A stretch of 64,000 nt of DNA from Silicimonas sp. GTDB lineage: Bacteria > Pseudomonadota > Alphaproteobacteria > Rhodobacterales > Rhodobacteraceae. The position numbers were made by a program, and so were the translations under genes. The stretch covers positions 1 through 64,000 of the forward strand of contig JAJDUZ010000037.1 of assembly GCA_022826385.1 (NCBI GenBank), given 5' to 3'. How positions within the stretch are numbered: position 1 is the first letter of the stretch; each line of letters opens with the position of its first letter. This document shows positions 60,305 to 64,000 of this stretch, piece after piece. The notes under the pieces are model-generated. The model was not told the DNA's origin, made no database searches, and saw only the letters and a program-made list of their open reading frames with translations.

Positions 60305-60933
60305 GCGATGCGCGACTGCACGCGCGATTTCACTTCGCGGAAGCTGGCTTCGACGCCGTGGATCTTGCTCTGGATGCGCGACCGGATCGGGGCCTGCAGT
60401 GCGCTCTCGCGTGCGGCCGAGATCTGGCCTGCAAGACCTTCGACCGTGGTACGATCCGTGCCGTTGAACGGCAGCTCGACATAGTTGCCGTCGATCAACA
60501 GGCTGAGGAGCGGGGTGCCGTCCTTGGTGCGCTGCACGTCAACACTGTCGATGTCGCGGAAGTTGAAGACTTTCTCGCGGATGAACGTGCCGTCGGATTT
60601 CTGGGTGCCAAGGCGCAGTTCGGTTGCGCGATAGTCGATCTGGATCGAATTGCGCTGGGTTTTGTCGGACTGAACCTTGAACGCCGTGGCGACGATCAGA
60701 CAGAACGCGATAATCGCGAATTCCAGCAACAGGCCATCCGAGCTTGGGAAAAACAGAAAGCCTGCGATGACGGGCATGGCCAAGAGCGACGCGACGATGA
60801 ACAGGAAATAAGCCCCAAACTTCATCATACGCTTGCCCGGGCTGCTGCGTCCGGCGCCTTCCGACACCGTCAGACCCCATTCGGTCGGATGGTTCAAAAG
60901 GTCATCTTTCTTTGCAGTACCAATAACAGCCAT
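60295..60933 (-). CDS. Membrane protein of unknown function
   Basis: 212 residues from ATG 60933 (MAVIGTAKKDDLLNHPTEWG). Two adjacent transmembrane helices (FGAYFLFIVASLLAMPVIAGFLFF; LLLEFAIIAFCLIVATAFKV) precede a cytoplasmic PH-like domain (QRNSIQIDYRATELRLGTQKSDGTFIREKVFNFRDIDSVDV) and a helical basic tail. Not recognised further. The TerB-like gene is 107 bases upstream on the same strand. Confidence 0.8.
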   Translation of the reverse strand: MAVIGTAKKDDLLNHPTEWGLTVSEGAGRSSPGKRMMKFGAYFLFIVASLLAMPVIAGFLFFPSSDGLLLEFAIIAFCLIVATAFKVQSDKTQRNSIQIDYRATELRLGTQKSDGTFIREKVFNFRDIDSVDVQRTKDGTPLLSLLIDGNYVELPFNGTDRTTVEGLAGQISAARESALQAPIRSRIQSKIHGVEASFREVKSRVQSRIAHA

Positions 60934-61040
60934 GATCGAATCTCCGCGTTTTGTTAAGCGGTAGTTCAGAAAATAGGCAAAACGACGGTTATTGAACGGT
61001 CGGAAGGTGGCATTCCACAGTCGAAATGCTGCCGAAACGC

Positions 61041-61463
61041 TTATAGAGTGCGGTGTCTGGCGCGTGCGGCGGCTTCGATCGCGGCAGCCAGAAGACGGTC
61101 GATGTTGAACTCGTAACGCATGTCTTCCAGCAGTCGAAGCTCCTGTTCGCCAGCTTTCAGATCGGCAGCCGCCACGTCGCAGGCCAAGGCATAAGCGGTG
61201 TCGAAGAGACGTTCCGGAAGGGCGGCCCGGACGGTGTTCCAAAGGATGTCGAGGCCGTCTTCCTCGGCCAGAATGTCGAAAACCCCGTTCGAAATCTCGG
61301 TTATGCGGGCGATCTGGTAGTCTGAAAAGACCGGGAGGTGGTTCACCATGCGCTCGATCGACAGAAGCTCGGAGGTGCGCATGGTTTCGTCCGAAGCCGA
61401 GATCGAAATCATCACGGCGACCAGCGCGTCTTCAGGTGTCCAGTTCTCGGAAGCTATTGGCAC
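61041..61463 (-). CDS. TerB-like tellurite resistance family protein
   Basis: 140 residues, all helical. The opening WTPEDALVAVMISISASDETMRTSELLSIERMVNHLP matches the TerB fold pattern, in which acidic residues of two helices can bind metal. Function in the cell unknown; the family is linked to stress and surveillance at the membrane. It is divergent from lysS. Confidence 0.82.
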   Translation of the reverse strand: MPIASENWTPEDALVAVMISISASDETMRTSELLSIERMVNHLPVFSDYQIARITEISNGVFDILAEEDGLDILWNTVRAALPERLFDTAYALACDVAAADLKAGEQELRLLEDMRYEFNIDRLLAAAIEAAARARHRTL

Positions 61464-61557
61464 AAGACCACTCCTTTGGCGGTGTTGGCCCAGAACTTAT
61501 TGACGAGGACCGGACCTCGCAATAGGACACGGCGTCTGTTTCTAAGGGAAAAGTCCG

Positions 61558-63135
61558 ATGACTGCGATGCGCGACGCTGCAATGACCTCGAAGGCCTGGC
61601 CTTTTGAAGAGGCGCGGCGCTTGCTGAAACGCTATGAGACCGCTGCGCCCGAAAAGGGCTATGTGCTGTTCGAGACCGGCTATGGTCCGTCGGGGCTGCC
61701 GCATATCGGCACCTTTGGCGAAGTGCTGCGCACGACCATGGTGCGCCGGGCGTTCGAGGTGATTTCCGACATTCCGACCAAGCTGATCTGCTTCTCGGAT
61801 GACCTTGACGGTATGCGCAAAGTGCCAGGCAACGTGCCCCAGCAGGAAAAGCTCGCCGAGTACCTGCAGATGCCACTAACCAGTGTGCCGGACCCGTTCG
61901 GCACGCATGAGAGCTTTGGCGATCACAACAACGCCATGCTGCAGCGGTTCCTGGATACGTTCGGGTTCGACTACGAGTTCTATTCGGCGCGCACCTTCTA
62001 TCGCACTGGTCAATTCGATGAGATCCTGCTGCGATGTGCCGAGCGTTATGACGACCTGATGAAGATCATGTTGAAGTCGCTGCGCGAGGAGCGGGCCGAG
62101 ACCTATTCGATCTTCCTGCCGCTGCATCCCGAGACTGGGCGCGTGCTTTATGTGCCGATGAAGAATGTGGACGCGTCGAAGGGTGAAGTGACCTTCGATG
62201 ATGAAGAGGGCCGCGAATGGACCGTTCCGGTGACGGGCGGACATGTGAAGCTGCAGTGGAAGCCGGATTTCGGGGCGCGCTGGGCGGCGCTTGGCGTGGA
62301 TTTCGAGATGTATGGCAAAGAACATGCCACCAACGAGAAACTCTATGATGCGATCTGCCGAACGCTTGGCGCGCGCCCGCCCGAGCATTTCAGCTATGAG
62401 CTGTTCCTTGATGACAAGGGGCAGAAGATCTCGAAGTCGTCGGGCAACGGGATCAGCATCGATGAATGGCTGAGCTATGCCTCGACCGAGAGCCTATCGT
62501 ACTTCATGTACCAGAAGCCGAAGACGGCGAAGCGGTTGTTCTTCGACGTGATCCCGCGCGCGGTGGACGAGTATCATCAACAATTGCGCGCCTATCCGGA
62601 TCAGGATGACGCGCAGCAGGCGGCCAATCCGGTCTTCCATATTCACAACGGTGACGTGCCGGTGTCGAACATGGTTGTGCCGTTCGCCATGCTGCTGAAC
62701 CTTGCCAGCGTCAGCGGGGCCGAGGACAAGGAGACGCTTTGGGGCTTCATGCGGCGCTATGCGCCCGAAGCAACACCCGAGACGCATCCTGATCTGGACG
62801 CGGCGGCCGGATTTGCCGTGCGCTATTTCAAGGATTTCGTTGCGCCGACGCGTGCATTCCGTGCGCCCAACGCGCAAGAACGTGCGGCGCTGGAGGACCT
62901 CAAGGCGCGGCTTGAAGGCTGGGATGGCGGACTTGATGCGGAAGAATTGCAGTCGATGGTCTTTGCCGTTGGTAAGGCGCATGGGTTCGAGCCTTTGCGT
63001 GACTGGTTCAAGGCGCTTTACGAGGTGCTTCTGGGCGCCAGCCAAGGGCCGCGCTTTGGTGGGTTCATCGCGCTTTACGGCGTGAACGAGACCGTCGCCT
63101 TGCTTGAGAAGGGTCTGAACGGCGAGCTGGCCTAA
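61558..63135 (+). CDS. lysS: Lysyl-tRNA synthetase, class I
   Basis: 525 residues. HIGH-type motif [10 protein letters not shown] near 47-55 and KMSKS-type KISKSSGNG near 290 identify the class I LysRS, which in bacteria is restricted to alphaproteobacteria and a few other groups. The start at 61558 follows AGGGAAAAG; an ATG at 61582 is possible. It charges tRNA-Lys. This is likely the only LysRS of the organism. Confidence 0.96.
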   Translation: MTAMRDAAMTSKAWPFEEARRLLKRYETAAPEKGYVLFETGYGPSGLPHIGTFGEVLRTTMVRRAFEVISDIPTKLICFSDDLDGMRKVPGNVPQQEKLAEYLQMPLTSVPDPFGTHESFGDHNNAMLQRFLDTFGFDYEFYSARTFYRTGQFDEILLRCAERYDDLMKIMLKSLREERAETYSIFLPLHPETGRVLYVPMKNVDASKGEVTFDDEEGREWTVPVTGGHVKLQWKPDFGARWAALGVDFEMYGKEHATNEKLYDAICRTLGARPPEHFSYELFLDDKGQKISKSSGNGISIDEWLSYASTESLSYFMYQKPKTAKRLFFDVIPRAVDEYHQQLRAYPDQDDAQQAANPVFHIHNGDVPVSNMVVPFAMLLNLASVSGAEDKETLWGFMRRYAPEATPETHPDLDAAAGFAVRYFKDFVAPTRAFRAPNAQERAALEDLKARLEGWDGGLDAEELQSMVFAVGKAHGFEPLRDWFKALYEVLLGASQGPRFGGFIALYGVNETVALLEKGLNGELA

Positions 63136-63278
63136 GCGCGCCGTCAACAGTCGGTACATGCTGCTGGGGATTGTCAGCGGCACCCGCCGTGATTCATGAA
63201 CTTGCCTTGGTGACTGTCCGAATTCGCCGTCATTCCGCCCCGTTGGACCGGCATCTTGGTTCAAACGGAGGATGAGTT

Positions 63279-63404
63279 ATGAAACTGGCTGGACGGCTTC
63301 TTATGTTCTGGATCACAGCGGTCGCCATTGGGGGCGGATACGCAGGTGTTCATGTTCTGGAGACGACGCAGGTGTCGGACGCCCAGATCGTGGCGGCGCG
63401 CTGA
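63279..63404 (+). CDS. 41-residue membrane or exported small protein
   Basis: ATG 63279 has GGAGG seven bases upstream. The peptide begins with a single hydrophobic helix (MKLAGRLLMFWITAVAIGGG), then YAGVHVLETTQVSDAQIVAAR. It could be an inner-membrane small protein with a short periplasmic tail. The gene stands alone between lysS and the DUF4864 gene. Confidence 0.68.
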   Translation: MKLAGRLLMFWITAVAIGGGYAGVHVLETTQVSDAQIVAAR

Positions 63405-63469
63405 GACGCAAAACCTGAACCAATTTCCGACGCGGTACGTATACTCTCCATAAACGAGGAGGGTGTGCC

Positions 63470-63892
63470 ATGCGGTTCGGACGACTTTTCATTGCGGTAT
63501 TGGCCAGTGTAGCGTGGCTTGGAACGGCTTCGGCTCAGAACGCCTTGCCGCGCGACGCCGGGATCGAAGGCACGATAACAGCACAGATCGACGCTTTCCT
63601 TGCGGATGATTTCGCGAAGGCTTTCACATATGCCTCGCCCAATATTCAGGGCATGTTCGGAACGTCCGAGCGGTTCGGCCAAATGGTGCGAAACGGGTAT
63701 CCGATGGTGTGGCGACCGGATGATGTGCAATACCTTGAGCTTCGCGATATCGCCGGAAACCTTTGGCAAAAGGTGCTGATCCGCGACCGTCAGGGCGGCG
63801 CGCATGTGCTGGATTATCAGATGATCCAGACGCCCGAAGGGTGGCGGATCAATGGGGTGCAAATCCTGCAAGCCCCGGATGTCAGCGCCTGA
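63470..63892 (+). CDS. DUF4864 family secreted protein
   Basis: 140 residues with signal peptide MRFGRLFIAVLASVAWLGTASA. The mature part (IEGTITAQIDAFLADDFAKAFTYASPNIQGMFGT ... GYPMVWRPDDVQYL) fits DUF4864, an NTF2-like fold. Function unknown. GAGGAGGG before the ATG supports the start. Confidence 0.88.
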   Translation: MRFGRLFIAVLASVAWLGTASAQNALPRDAGIEGTITAQIDAFLADDFAKAFTYASPNIQGMFGTSERFGQMVRNGYPMVWRPDDVQYLELRDIAGNLWQKVLIRDRQGGAHVLDYQMIQTPEGWRINGVQILQAPDVSA

Positions 63893-63897
63893 TCGCT

Positions 63898-63917
63898 GCG
63901 TTAACCTTGGTTAACGC
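63898..63917. promoter_or_regulatory. Perfect palindrome GCGTTAACC-TT-GGTTAACGC
   Basis: A 9-bp inverted repeat with a 2-base centre, five bases after the DUF4864 stop and about 60 bases before the next start. It may be an operator for the gene running off the window, or a weak terminator without a T run. The two TTAA half-sites are six bases apart, one short of the CtrA consensus. Confidence 0.55.
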
Positions 63918-63978
63918 AACCTGCCGTCCCTCTCCCTACCGCCCTTTACCCTTGGGGGATTCGCTTAAGGGAAGGTCA

Positions 63979-64000
63979 ATGCGGGCCGGGATTTCAGGGG
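63979..64000 (+). CDS. Possible start of a gene cut by the window edge
   Basis: ATG 63979 follows AAGGGAAGGTCA, a good ribosome binding site. Only MRAGISG is visible, so no identity can be given. Confidence 0.35.

Noticed and set aside
63898-63917. CtrA binding site at the TTAACC/GGTTAA palindrome
   Set aside because: The TTAA half-sites are six bases apart instead of seven, and the perfect symmetry is not typical of CtrA sites. Kept only as a generic palindrome.

Overview
The window is chromosomal DNA of a GC-rich alphaproteobacterium, most likely a marine Rhodobacteraceae (Roseobacter group). The evidence is the gene content and order: an NADPH-type phaA/phaB pair with CTGC-N3/4-GCAG operators, class I lysyl-tRNA synthetase, ETF-ubiquinone oxidoreductase, a soeABC-type molybdoenzyme, DUF465/DUF2007/DUF1127 small proteins, and a urease operon with small lineage-specific genes between its subunits. 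No rRNA, tRNA, CRISPR array, prophage or replication origin was seen. The only mobile DNA is a truncated transposase at the left edge.

Layout. 0-5.2 kb: broken transposase, then urease ureB-(small gene)-ureC-(DUF1127 gene)-ureE-ureF-ureG; ureD and ureA are not in the window. 5.2-6.6 kb: decayed aldo/keto reductase remnant running into a Gfo/Idh/MocA dehydrogenase. 6.6-22.8 kb: mainly housekeeping genes (dinB, lytic transglycosylase, dapA, smpB, greA, ETF-QO, TPR protein, ispE, polyprenyl diphosphate synthase, tRNA methyltransferase, LysR regulator) plus an unusual matrixin-type metalloprotease. 22.9-25.2 kb: PHB synthesis (phaB, phaA). 25.2-29.8 kb: soeABC-like sulfite dehydrogenase. 30-35.7 kb: aromatic catabolism through homogentisate (flavin hydroxylase plus DUF2783 partner, MBL protein, fumarylacetoacetase, homogentisate dioxygenase, divergent MarR).

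35.6-45.1 kb (minus strand): an ABC importer of the NMT1/THI5 type is joined by 1- or 4-nt gene overlaps to a cytosine-deaminase-like amidohydrolase, a GlcD-like flavin oxidase, two flavodoxin-fold reductases, an isopenicillin-N-synthase-like oxygenase and a creatininase-family hydrolase. A small membrane protein and an HpcH/HpaI aldolase follow. This looks like a dedicated uptake-and-degradation pathway for an N-containing (perhaps pyrimidine-like) compound and is the best candidate here for an undescribed system. A RidA protein is divergent from it.

45.3-64 kb: a SRAP-family protein with proline in place of the catalytic Cys2, an orphan ParA, GST, EamA exporter, two cold-shock genes whose mRNA leaders carry a shared element complementary to their own Shine-Dalgarno sequences, ettA, a CadC-like regulator, M23 lipoprotein, cobalt-type nitrile hydratase (alpha, beta, accessory), nadD, dacB, a TerB-like protein, class I lysyl-tRNA synthetase and a DUF4864 protein. 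Several proteins of 22-58 residues with good ribosome binding sites were also found in gaps.
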